Shown in pieces: positions 17,032-23,447 of a stretch of 64,000 bases of DNA (position 1 is its first letter; every line of letters starts with the position of its first letter). The position numbers were made by a program, and so were the translations under genes. Below the pieces are notes generated by a model. That model did no database searches. It was not told where the DNA came from and saw only the letters and a list, made by a program, of their open reading frames with translations. The stretch spans positions 3,488,929-3,552,928 of the forward strand of contig NZ_JACCFW010000001.1 in the NCBI RefSeq assembly GCF_013410455.1, given 5' to 3'. The stretch comes from Allobranchiibius huperziae. Its GTDB lineage: Bacteria > Actinomycetota > Actinomycetes > Actinomycetales > Dermatophilaceae.

Positions 17032-17505
17032 TCAGAGGGGGCGTTTCATCCCGATGTGCGAGGCCTCGTACCCAAGGCGTTCGTAGAACCGCTGCGCCTC
17101 GGTGCGCGAGGCGTCGGTCGTCAGCTGGGCCAGGATCGCGCCGCGCGTCCGGCCCCACGCGTGGGCCCACGCGAACATCGCCCTGCCCAGGCCCGTGCCG
17201 CGCATCGACGAGGAGACGCGTACCGCCTCGATCTGGAGTCGGCTGGCACCACCGCGCGAGAGTCCGGGGATCACGCTCGCCTGCAGAGTGCCGACCACCT
17301 GGCCGTCCTCGTCGCGGACGGCGAGCAGATGGTGGGCCGGGTCGGCGTCGACGAGCCCGAACGCCGCGTCGTACGGCGCGAGATCCGCCGCCTCGCGGCC
17401 CGTGCCCAGGACGTCGTCACGCAGCAGTGCGACCAGCGCCGGGACGTCCTCGCGGACCGCACGGTCGAAGCGGTAGGTGCGGCCGTCGAGAGTGACGGTG
17501 TCCAC
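17032..17505 (-). CDS. GNAT family N-acetyltransferase
   Basis: 157 residues, one GNAT domain. It begins VDTVTLDGRTYRFDRAVRED. The acetyl-CoA loop is SSSMRGTGLGRAMFAWA (R-x-x-G-x-G/A), preceded by SRLQIEAVRV, and the C terminus has EAQRFYERLGYEASHIGMKR, the usual final strands. GTG 17505 has AGGAAGGA 6 bases upstream. It lies 91 bases after the Ala/Lys-rich gene, with a strong hairpin between them, so it may be expressed on its own. Acceptor unknown; small antibiotics or amines are typical for this subgroup. Confidence 0.88.
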   Translation of the reverse strand: MDTVTLDGRTYRFDRAVREDVPALVALLRDDVLGTGREAADLAPYDAAFGLVDADPAHHLLAVRDEDGQVVGTLQASVIPGLSRGGASRLQIEAVRVSSSMRGTGLGRAMFAWAHAWGRTRGAILAQLTTDASRTEAQRFYERLGYEASHIGMKRPL

Positions 17506-17536
17506 GGTGGTCCTTCCTGCCGCAGGGGACAGACGA

Positions 17537-17576
17537 CGAAGCGGCGGCCCCGGGACGACCCGGGACCGCCGCTTCG
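17537..17576. terminator. Hairpin terminator after Ala/Lys-rich gene
   Basis: A 17-bp stem (17537-17553 with 17560-17576, one G-U type mismatch) and a 6-base loop lie between the leftward gene ending at 17597 and the GNAT start at 17505. Confidence 0.7.
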
Positions 17577-17596
17577 ACGACGTACGACGTGCTCGG

Positions 17597-18646
17597 TCAG
17601 CTGGCGCTGTGTCGGCCGCGGGTCTCGCCGGTGAGCGCACCGTCGGCGCGGCCCTCGACCGAACCGACGAGGTCGTCAGTCGGTGTGGCGATCTCGTCGG
17701 CGCGCTGCGTGGTGAGCGGCGCGGCGGTGGTGGCCTGCTGCTGGGCGGCGCGCGTCTTGGCACGTCGGCCGGCGAAGATCAGGGCACCGGCGGCGACGAC
17801 GGCGACGACGCCGACCGTGATCAGCACCGTGCCCTTCTTCTTGCGCAGCTTCGCGGCCTGGGGGGCGACGCGCTCGATCCGGTGCTGGGCACCACCCGGG
17901 AGGGACGTGTACGCGCTCGCGCCGGCGGCGGTGGCCGCACCGGTCGCGGCGAGCAGCGCCTCGTGCAGCTTGGAGGCCCACTCCGACGCGGCGTCGGACG
18001 TCTGGTCCTTGACCGCAGAAGCGGTCTCCGCGATCTTCTCCTGCTGCGTGGCGGTGGCCTTGTTGACCTTGTCCAGCTGCGGCGCGACGGCCTTGCGCAG
18101 CTTCTTGGTCTGCGGCGCGGACGCGATGCTGTCGCCGACCGATGCGAGGCTGTCGCTCACGTCGGAGGCCTTGCTCTTGACCGAGTCGGAGAGCTTGCCG
18201 GCCTTCTTCTGGGCGCGCGCAGACTTCTTGGCGGCCTTCTTCTGCAGCTGCGAGGAGCGCTTCGCGGCCTTCTTCTGCGACTTGCGGCCCTTGCGGCCGG
18301 CGGACTTGCGTGCCTTCTTCGCCTTGGTCGCCGCGTCGTCGGCCTTGTCCTTGGCATCGCCGGCTGCGTCCTGGGCCTTCGCGCCCGCGGCACTCGCCAC
18401 CGCGGCGGCGGAGGAGGCCTTGTCCTTGGCCGCGTCGTTCGCCTCCGCGAGCTTCTCGCGTGCCGCGTCGGCGGCCTGACCGGCCTTCTCCAGACCTGCC
18501 TCGACAACGGGCGCGGCCTTCTCCAGCGCGTTCTCCACCGCCGGACCCGCCTTCTCCTTCACGGTCGCCAGCGTGTCGGACGCCGCCGACACCAGCTGGC
18601 CTGCCTTGTCCTTCGCGACGTCGGAACGTGATTTCGTGGTGAGCAA
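17597..18646 (-). CDS. Ala/Lys-rich coiled, membrane-anchored protein
   Basis: 349 residues from TTG 18646, chosen because GGAGG lies 6 bases upstream and no ATG or GTG fits. About 270 residues are dominated by Ala, Lys, Asp, Glu and Ser in heptad-like repeats (AREKLAEANDAAKDKASSAA). A very basic core follows (KKARKSAGRKGRKSQKKAAK), recalling histone H1-like tails and LEA/apolipoprotein-like helices. One transmembrane segment (TVLITVGVVAVVAAGALIFA, about residues 272-292) and a 56-residue tail end the protein. No enzyme motif is present. It could tether nucleoid or cell wall to the membrane, but function is unknown. It is divergent from ppiA. Confidence 0.75.
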   Translation of the reverse strand: MLTTKSRSDVAKDKAGQLVSAASDTLATVKEKAGPAVENALEKAAPVVEAGLEKAGQAADAAREKLAEANDAAKDKASSAAAVASAAGAKAQDAAGDAKDKADDAATKAKKARKSAGRKGRKSQKKAAKRSSQLQKKAAKKSARAQKKAGKLSDSVKSKASDVSDSLASVGDSIASAPQTKKLRKAVAPQLDKVNKATATQQEKIAETASAVKDQTSDAASEWASKLHEALLAATGAATAAGASAYTSLPGGAQHRIERVAPQAAKLRKKKGTVLITVGVVAVVAAGALIFAGRRAKTRAAQQQATTAAPLTTQRADEIATPTDDLVGSVEGRADGALTGETRGRHSAS

Positions 18647-18735
18647 GAGCGTCCTCCAAGGTTGCCGGTTCCGGCCTATCCTGCCCTGTCGCACCGGACT
18701 CGGCCAACCGGGCGTGCCGTGCGAAACTTCTTGGC

Positions 18736-19254
18736 ATGAACGCGACGCTGCACACCAACCACGGCGACATCAACCTGGTGCTCTTCCCGGACGCCGCCCC
18801 GAAGACGGTCGAGAACTTCACCGGTCTCGCCCGTGGCACCAAGGAATACAAGGACGACGCCGGGCGCACGAACCCGACGCCGTTCTACGACGGCCTGATC
18901 TTCCACCGCGTGATCCCCGGCTTCATGCTGCAGGGCGGCTGCCCCCAGGGCGTCGGCATCGGCGGCCCGGGTTACAACTTCGACGACGAGATCTCGCCCG
19001 ACAAGGACTTCCGCTCGCCGTACATGCTCGCGATGGCGAACGCCGGCAAGCGCGGCGGCAAGGGCACCAACGGTTCGCAGTTCTTCATCACCGTGGCCCC
19101 GACCACCTGGCTGCAGGGCAAGCACACGATCTTCGGTGAGGTCGCCGACCAGGCCAGCCGCGACGTGGTCGACAAGATCGGCGCCGTGCGCACCGGCGGC
19201 CAGGACAAGCCGGTCGACGACGTCGTCATCAAGAGCGTCGAGATCACGGACTGA
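18736..19254 (+). CDS. ppiA: Peptidyl-prolyl cis-trans isomerase, cyclophilin type
   Basis: 172 residues, a single cytoplasmic cyclophilin domain that isomerises Xaa-Pro bonds. Conserved active-site blocks are present: FYDGLIFHRVIPGFMLQGG (catalytic Arg and Phe), MANAGKRGGKGTNGSQFFIT (Q-F-F-I) and KHTIFGEV with the final His. No signal peptide. It opens the oriC-proximal block (ppiA, rhomboid, crgA, DUF881, glutaminase), the same order as in many Actinomycetota. A strong hairpin follows at 19271-19296. Its start lies 89 bases from the divergent Ala/Lys-rich gene, with TATCCT at 18675-18680 as a possible -10. Confidence 0.95.
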   Translation: MNATLHTNHGDINLVLFPDAAPKTVENFTGLARGTKEYKDDAGRTNPTPFYDGLIFHRVIPGFMLQGGCPQGVGIGGPGYNFDDEISPDKDFRSPYMLAMANAGKRGGKGTNGSQFFITVAPTTWLQGKHTIFGEVADQASRDVVDKIGAVRTGGQDKPVDDVVIKSVEITD

Positions 19255-19270
19255 CTCTCTTCGACGACTG

Positions 19271-19296
19271 CGGGGTCCGGCACTTGCCGGACCCCG
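19271..19296 (+). terminator. Hairpin terminator after ppiA
   Basis: An 11-bp perfect stem CGGGGTCCGGC / GCCGGACCCCG with loop ACTT lies 17 bases after the ppiA stop. Confidence 0.75.
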
Positions 19297-19394
19297 TCGT
19301 ACGTTGACGGGGCAATGAGGCCACCTGTGACACCACCACTACAGGGCTCGCGGTGCACGCGGGTCCCTCGTCAGCGCGCCCAGCGAGCTGCGCG

Positions 19395-20258
19395 ATGACC
19401 GCACCCGACCAGCCGGTGTGCCCGCGGCACCCCGACCGGGTGGCGTACGTGCGGTGCCAGGTGTGCGAACGCCCGACCTGCCCGGACTGCCAGCGTCCGG
19501 CGCCCGTCGGCATCCACTGCGTCGACTGCGTCCGTGCATCGGCCAAGACCCACCGGTCGGCGACGACGGTCTTCGGCGGCCGGGTGGCCCTGGGTCGGCC
19601 CGTCGTCACCATCTCGCTGATCGCCCTCTGTTCAGCGATCTGGCTGCTGCAGCAGGCCTATCCGCCGCTCACCGACCGCTTCTTCTACGCACCCTTCCAG
19701 ACCGGTGATCAGCCCTACCGGCTCCTCACGGCGACCTTCCTGCACGCACAGAACCAGCCGACCCACCTGCTCTTCAACATGTTCGCGCTGTGGGTCGGCG
19801 GCCAGTTCCTGGAGCCGGCCCTCGGCCGGGCCAGGTTCCTGACGATCTACCTGATCTGTGGGCTCGGGGGCTCGATCGGGTTCGAGCTGCTCGCCAGCTC
19901 TCCGAGTGTGACGAGCCTGGGTGGGTGGTACACCCCCACGCTCGGCGCGTCCGGTGCGATCTCGGGTCTCTTCGGCGCCGCGATCGTCTGCAACCGGCGG
20001 CTCGGCGTCCCCATCGGCGGACTGGTGGGGCTGGTGGTCATCAACGTGCTGATCGGTCTGGTCATCCCCGGGATCGCCTGGCAGGCGCACCTCGGCGGCG
20101 CGATCACCGGTCTGGCCTGCGGGGCGATCGCCACCTACCTCGGTGCCGAACGGCGGCGCTGGCAGTGGCCGGCGTACGCCGCGATCGTCGTGCTGCTGGT
20201 GGTGCTGGCAACCGTGTGCTTCGAGAGCGTGTCGGTGCCGGCGATCGTCGGTCTGTAG
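19395..20258 (+). CDS. Rhomboid intramembrane serine protease with N-terminal zinc finger
   Basis: 287 residues. The N-terminal 45 residues hold a Cys/His cluster (CPRHPDRVAYVRCQVCERP then CPDCQRP and HCVDC) that resembles a B-box zinc finger and is common on actinobacterial rhomboids. Six or seven transmembrane segments follow. The catalytic dyad is Ser in LGASGAISGLFG and His in WQAHLGGAITG, and HAQNQPTHLLFNMFALWVGG carries the conserved H-x-x-x-N region. ATG 19395 lies just before the finger; an upstream GTG at 19353 would add 14 residues. Substrates are unknown. Position between ppiA and crgA is conserved in the phylum. Confidence 0.92.
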   Translation: MTAPDQPVCPRHPDRVAYVRCQVCERPTCPDCQRPAPVGIHCVDCVRASAKTHRSATTVFGGRVALGRPVVTISLIALCSAIWLLQQAYPPLTDRFFYAPFQTGDQPYRLLTATFLHAQNQPTHLLFNMFALWVGGQFLEPALGRARFLTIYLICGLGGSIGFELLASSPSVTSLGGWYTPTLGASGAISGLFGAAIVCNRRLGVPIGGLVGLVVINVLIGLVIPGIAWQAHLGGAITGLACGAIATYLGAERRRWQWPAYAAIVVLLVVLATVCFESVSVPAIVGL

Positions 20259-20362
20259 TCCGCGGTCCCGCCCGGCTATGGCGTCCACGGCCTGTTCACT
20301 GGGTTCGAACACCGGCAGTGCTGCTGAACACCCCGCCGTGAAGGCTGACTTACACCGGTGTA

Positions 20363-20395
20363 GTTATCCCCACCTGTGGATAACCCTGTGGACGA
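20363..20395. promoter_or_regulatory. Paired DnaA boxes between rhomboid and crgA genes
   Basis: A perfect DnaA box in reverse orientation (TGTGGATAA, 20375-20383) faces a one-mismatch box (TTATCCCCA, 20364-20372) across 2 bases, forming an almost symmetric 22-bp site. A weaker third (TGTGGACGA) follows at 20387-20395. They lie in a 221-base non-coding gap of a block that is usually near oriC. Confidence 0.6.
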
Positions 20396-20414
20396 ACCAC
20401 CCGGGGCACAGCGA

Positions 20415-20452
20415 AGCCCGAGAGGCACAGGCTGAGCTGTGCCTCTCGGGCT
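20415..20452. terminator. Bidirectional hairpin terminator, rhomboid / crgA
   Basis: A perfect 16-bp stem (20415-20430 with 20437-20452) and 6-base loop GCTGAG lie between the convergent rhomboid and crgA genes. Confidence 0.8.
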
Positions 20453-20479
20453 GAGGTGCGCCTCGGTGGGTGCCGAGGC

Positions 20480-20929
20480 CTACTTCCAGCGGGTGGTCAT
20501 CAGGAAGCCGGCCATCACCAGCACGAAACCGATGCCCAGGTTCCACACGGTGCCGACCTTCGGCGCCGGGTAGTCGCCCTGGGCCAGGTAGGTCACGACC
20601 AGCCAGAGCAGTCCCAGCACCATGAAGCCGACCATCAGCGGGACCCACCACACGGGGTTGTCGCCGCCGCTGACGCGCACCTTCTGTGCCGTCGTACGCC
20701 GGGCGAGCTCCTCAGCCGTGTCGAGCTTCTTCTTCGAGCCCTTGCTCGCGGCCGGGGTGGCCTTCGCCGACTTCTTGGCGGCACCGGGTGTCTTCACCGC
20801 GGACGTCGCCTTCGTGCTCGAGGACGCGGTGGTGTCGCCGGCATCGCCGGCGGCACCGTCACGGGCCGCCCGGGCATCGACCGGCGTGCTGCCGGACGGG
20901 GTCGAACTGTCCTTGCGGGGCTTGCTCAC
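20480..20929 (-). CDS. crgA: Cell division protein CrgA
   Basis: 149 residues. CrgA is a small actinobacterial membrane protein that helps recruit septal peptidoglycan enzymes and modulates FtsZ ring timing. The C terminus has the two family transmembrane segments: NPVWWVPLMVGFMVLGLLWL with the conserved N-P-x-W, and VGTVWNLGIGFVLVMAGFLM, ending MTTRWK. The N-terminal 80 residues are longer than in classic CrgA (about 90 residues in total) and rich in Ala, Lys, Ser and Thr, thus a disordered cytoplasmic extension. GTG 20929 follows a GAGGAG site. It shares a symmetric promoter with the DUF881 gene. Confidence 0.92.
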   Translation of the reverse strand: MSKPRKDSSTPSGSTPVDARAARDGAAGDAGDTTASSSTKATSAVKTPGAAKKSAKATPAASKGSKKKLDTAEELARRTTAQKVRVSGGDNPVWWVPLMVGFMVLGLLWLVVTYLAQGDYPAPKVGTVWNLGIGFVLVMAGFLMTTRWK

Positions 20930-20957
20930 GGGGGGATCTCCTCGGATTGGGCGCGGC

Positions 20958-20964
20958 TACGCTA
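20958..20964. promoter_or_regulatory. Symmetric bidirectional -10 element, crgA / DUF881
   Basis: The 7-base TACGCTA reads TACGCT rightward (20958-20963) and TAGCGT leftward (20964-20959), giving a -10 box for both divergent genes at one spot. Predicted leaders are about 48 bases (DUF881) and 22 bases (crgA), both with Shine-Dalgarno sites. Confidence 0.55.
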
Positions 20965-21018
20965 GAGGGTAGATCACCGCAACACCGTTCATCCTCACCA
21001 CGCTACGGAGTCCCGCAC

Positions 21019-21861
21019 ATGCCCCGGTCGCAGGCGCTGCACGGGCTCCGCATGCGTCGACGACCGCGACCAGCGGCCACGCGCTCGCGGTGGAGGTACG
21101 TCGTCCCCGTCGTGGCGCTCGCTGCCGGCGGCCTCTTCGGGGTCAGCGCGATCACCTCCAACGGCACCGACTTGCGCCCCGCGACCCGCGACCTGGTGCA
21201 GGTCGTGCGCAGCGGCGACCAGCGGGTGAAGACCAAGGCGGCCGGCGTACGCCGCCTGCAGGCCGAGGTCGATGCGCTGTCCGCCCAGCGCGCGCCCGGG
21301 TCCTCCCGTCTCGCGCAGCTGCAGAAACAGGAGTCGAGCATCGCCGTCGCCGCCGGCATGACGCCGGTGCAGGGGTCCGCGGTCACGGTCACCCTCGACG
21401 ACTCCCACCGCGATCTGTCGACCCTGCCCGCCGACACCGACCCCAACTGGCTGCTCGTGCACCAGCAGGACGTGCAGGGCGTCGTCAATGCGCTGTGGCA
21501 GGGAGGCGCCACCGCGATGACGATCATGGACCAGCGGATCATCTCCACCTCGGCCGTGCGCTGTGTCGGCAACACGTTGCTGCTGCAGGGTCGGGTCTAC
21601 TCGCCGCCGTTCGTCATCAGCGCGATGGGCGACCAGAAGAAGCTGCGCAACGCGCTCCAGAAGGACCCGGCCGTCTCGGACTACCGCGACTACGTCCCGC
21701 TGGTCGGCCTCGGCTATTCGGTGAGCGACAAGGACGACGCGCACTTCGCGGCGTACGCCGGCAGCGCGCAGCTGCGGTACGCGACGAGCCCGGCCACCCC
21801 GTCGAGCCCGACCGGCCCGTCCGGTGCACCCACTTCATCGAGCACGGAGGCTCCCAAGTGA
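21019..21861 (+). CDS. DUF881 family membrane-anchored protein
   Basis: 280 residues. A basic N terminus is followed by one transmembrane segment (YVVPVVALAAGGLFGVSAI, about residues 30-49). A coiled-coil stretch comes next (VKTKAAGVRRLQAEVDALSA). The DUF881 domain proper follows: VTVTLDDSHRD, LLVHQQDVQGVVNALWQGGA, MTIMDQRIISTSAVRCVGNT, PPFVISAMGD. The tail is Pro/Ser/Thr rich. The extracytoplasmic domain has no known enzyme activity; the family sits in division loci between crgA and pknB. GGAG lies 8 bases before ATG 21019. The sortase gene that often follows is absent here. Its stop overlaps the next GTG. Confidence 0.88.
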   Translation: MPRSQALHGLRMRRRPRPAATRSRWRYVVPVVALAAGGLFGVSAITSNGTDLRPATRDLVQVVRSGDQRVKTKAAGVRRLQAEVDALSAQRAPGSSRLAQLQKQESSIAVAAGMTPVQGSAVTVTLDDSHRDLSTLPADTDPNWLLVHQQDVQGVVNALWQGGATAMTIMDQRIISTSAVRCVGNTLLLQGRVYSPPFVISAMGDQKKLRNALQKDPAVSDYRDYVPLVGLGYSVSDKDDAHFAAYAGSAQLRYATSPATPSSPTGPSGAPTSSSTEAPK

Positions 21862-22508
21862 CCCGGATCCTGGTGGTCGACAACTACGACAGCTTCGTCT
21901 TCACGATCGTGGGCTACCTGGAGCAGCTCGGCGCCGACTGCACCGTCGTACGCAACGACGAGGTGGCGGCGAGCGATGGCGGCGGCTACGACGGGGTCCT
22001 GATCTCCCCCGGACCCGGCACGCCGGAGGGGGCCGGCGTCTCGATGGCGATGATCCAGGCGTGTGCCGACCGCGGCCAGCCGATGCTCGGGGTGTGCCTG
22101 GGTCACCAGGCGCTCGGTGCGGTCTACGGCGCCACGGTCGATCGAGCGCCGGAGCTGTTGCACGGCAAGACCTCTCAGGTGCGCCACGACGGGACCGGGG
22201 TGATGGAGGGCCTGCCTTCGCCCCTGCGGGCGACGCGCTACCACTCCCTGACCATCGAACCGTCCACGATCCCGGCCGAACTGGTCGTCAACGGCAGCAC
22301 CGACTCCGGCATCGTGATGGCCGTGCGGCACCGCACCCTCCCGCTGCACGGCATCCAGTTCCACCCCGAGTCGGTCCTCACTCAGGGCGGCCACCGGATG
22401 CTCGCCAATTGGCTGCAGGTCGCCGGTATGCCGGACGCCGTCGCCCGCAGCGCCGGGCTGGCTCCGCTCGTGCAGGGGCTCGACGCCGCCGTGCTCGACG
22501 CGGGCTGA
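21858..22508 (+). CDS. pabA: Glutamine amidotransferase, aminodeoxychorismate/anthranilate synthase component II
   Basis: 216 residues, a class I glutamine amidotransferase that supplies ammonia to chorismate-using synthases. ILVVDNYDSFVFTIVGYL opens the domain. The nucleophile Cys is in MLGVCLGHQALGAVYG, the oxyanion region in ISPGPGTPEGAG, and His-Glu in GIQFHPESVLT. GTG 21858 overlaps the DUF881 stop and has ACGGAGG 8 bases upstream. No component I gene is adjacent, which is normal for this locus in actinobacteria, where the subunit is generally called PabA or TrpG. The choice between folate and tryptophan pathways cannot be made from this gene alone. Confidence 0.9.
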   Translation: MTRILVVDNYDSFVFTIVGYLEQLGADCTVVRNDEVAASDGGGYDGVLISPGPGTPEGAGVSMAMIQACADRGQPMLGVCLGHQALGAVYGATVDRAPELLHGKTSQVRHDGTGVMEGLPSPLRATRYHSLTIEPSTIPAELVVNGSTDSGIVMAVRHRTLPLHGIQFHPESVLTQGGHRMLANWLQVAGMPDAVARSAGLAPLVQGLDAAVLDAG

Positions 22509-22528
22509 CCTGGTTCGGCTCCTCCAGC

Positions 22529-22588
22529 GGCGCCGCATGGTCCCTTGCAGCGCCGTACGACGCGCGCGGCCCAAGACAACGGCGCCGC
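22529..22588. repeat. 60-bp repeat family C, copy 1
   Basis: 57 of 60 bases match copy 2 at 23302-23361 in the same orientation. The unit starts and ends with GGCGCCGC and repeats with a 52-base period, so a degenerate second unit begins at 22581. The two copies bracket the gene at 22802-23299. Confidence 0.85.
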
Positions 22589-22637
22589 CCGGTCCGTCAC
22601 GGCGCTCGCCGTCCGGGAGTCGAACCGGACCGATGCG

Positions 22638-22740
22638 ATGCGGCCGGCCTTCTGTATACCGCGGGAGGAGACAGAGGCTCACACGTGCCGGATCGGCCTC
22701 CTGAGGGGTGGATCTCCTCCCGCCGTACACCGGCCGGCAT
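22638..22740. repeat. Palindromic repeat family B, copy 2
   Basis: Arms GCGGGAGGAGA (22661-22671) and TCTCCTCCCGC (22713-22723) pair perfectly. Outer GGCCGG-rich arms (22638-22647, 22730-22740) extend the stem imperfectly. The right arm GGATCTCCTCCCGC is identical to copy 1 at 8303-8316. It lies 62 bases upstream of the gene at 22802. Confidence 0.65.
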
Positions 22741-22801
22741 CAGCGCCCCAGTTCCACTACTACGACGCGATAGAACGCATCACTGCCGTTTACTGGCGCA
22801 C

Positions 22802-23299
22802 ATGAATCGCGAAGACCTCGAGGCGCTGGTGCCGGACATGATGGCGAGACACCCGCTCTGCGCCTGGCGGATCAGCGAGTCGTCGACGACCGCTAAATTC
22901 GTGGTGGACGTGCATCTGCGCAGTGATCCGAGCCGCCGTGCCGAGGTCGCGGCCCAAGAGGGGTGGGAGATCTTCACCAACCTCATCCTCGGCCACCTCG
23001 ACATCGACTTCGCCTACAACGACAAGGATCGGATCGACGCGTTGGCAGGCCGCCTCGAACGAGCGGCGTGGGCACTGACGGGCCCCACCCACTTCACCTT
23101 CACCTACGCGGAAGGAACTCTGGTGCGGTCGTCGATGGACATCGACGCCGAGGAATCGGAGTCGAGCCCTCACCAGAGCGCCTACCACTGGGGTCGCAGG
23201 GTGCGCGAACTGCTGCGCGGGCACATCATCACCGGGACGGCGGAGCTCGACTGGCCGCGACTCGATCCGCCACCTGCGGTGGACACCGCGCACCTCTGA
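22802..23299 (+). CDS. Unrecognised 165-residue protein bracketed by 60-bp repeats
   Basis: 165 residues, acidic and soluble, with no signal peptide or membrane segment. I do not recognise a family. The protein begins MNREDLEALVPDMMARHPLC and alternates strands and helices; WALTGPTHFTFTYAEGTLV and SAYHWGRRVRELLRGH are the most distinctive stretches. TTTACT ends 7 bases before ATG 22802 and could be a weak leaderless -10. Repeat family C lies on both sides, with copy 2 starting 3 bases after the stop, so gene and repeats may have arrived as one unit. It sits between pabA and the DUF429-RelA/SpoT gene, where neither is part of the conserved block. Confidence 0.7.
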   Translation: MNREDLEALVPDMMARHPLCAWRISESSTTAKFVVDVHLRSDPSRRAEVAAQEGWEIFTNLILGHLDIDFAYNDKDRIDALAGRLERAAWALTGPTHFTFTYAEGTLVRSSMDIDAEESESSPHQSAYHWGRRVRELLRGHIITGTAELDWPRLDPPPAVDTAHL

Positions 23300-23301
23300 A
23301 C

Positions 23302-23373
23302 GGCGCCGCATGGTCCCTTGCAGCGCCGTGCGACGCGCGCGGGCCATGACAACGGCGCCGCGTGGTCCCTTGC
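23302..23373. repeat. 60-bp repeat family C, copy 2 with partial second unit
   Basis: Bases 23302-23361 match copy 1 (57/60). A further 20 bases from 23354 repeat the opening of the unit with one change, 52 bases after the first opening. Confidence 0.85.
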
Positions 23374-23447
23374 GCAGCTGGCCGCGCTGGGCGCGCCGCG
23401 CGGCCGGTGTGGCCTGACCTCGGCCGGGCATCGGGCATGCTGACCGG

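Noticed and set aside
20290-20345. Possible LexA/SOS box around GGGTTCGAACACC
   Set aside because: Only one half resembles the actinobacterial SOS consensus; the second half site is missing.
22638-22740. Family B copy 2 as a T-box or other riboswitch
   Set aside because: It is a simple long palindrome without T-box sequence, and the same element lies between convergent genes at 8259.
22529-23373. Family C repeats as CRISPR or integron attC sites
   Set aside because: Only two copies, about 770 bases apart, with no spacer series, cas genes, integrase or attC core sites.
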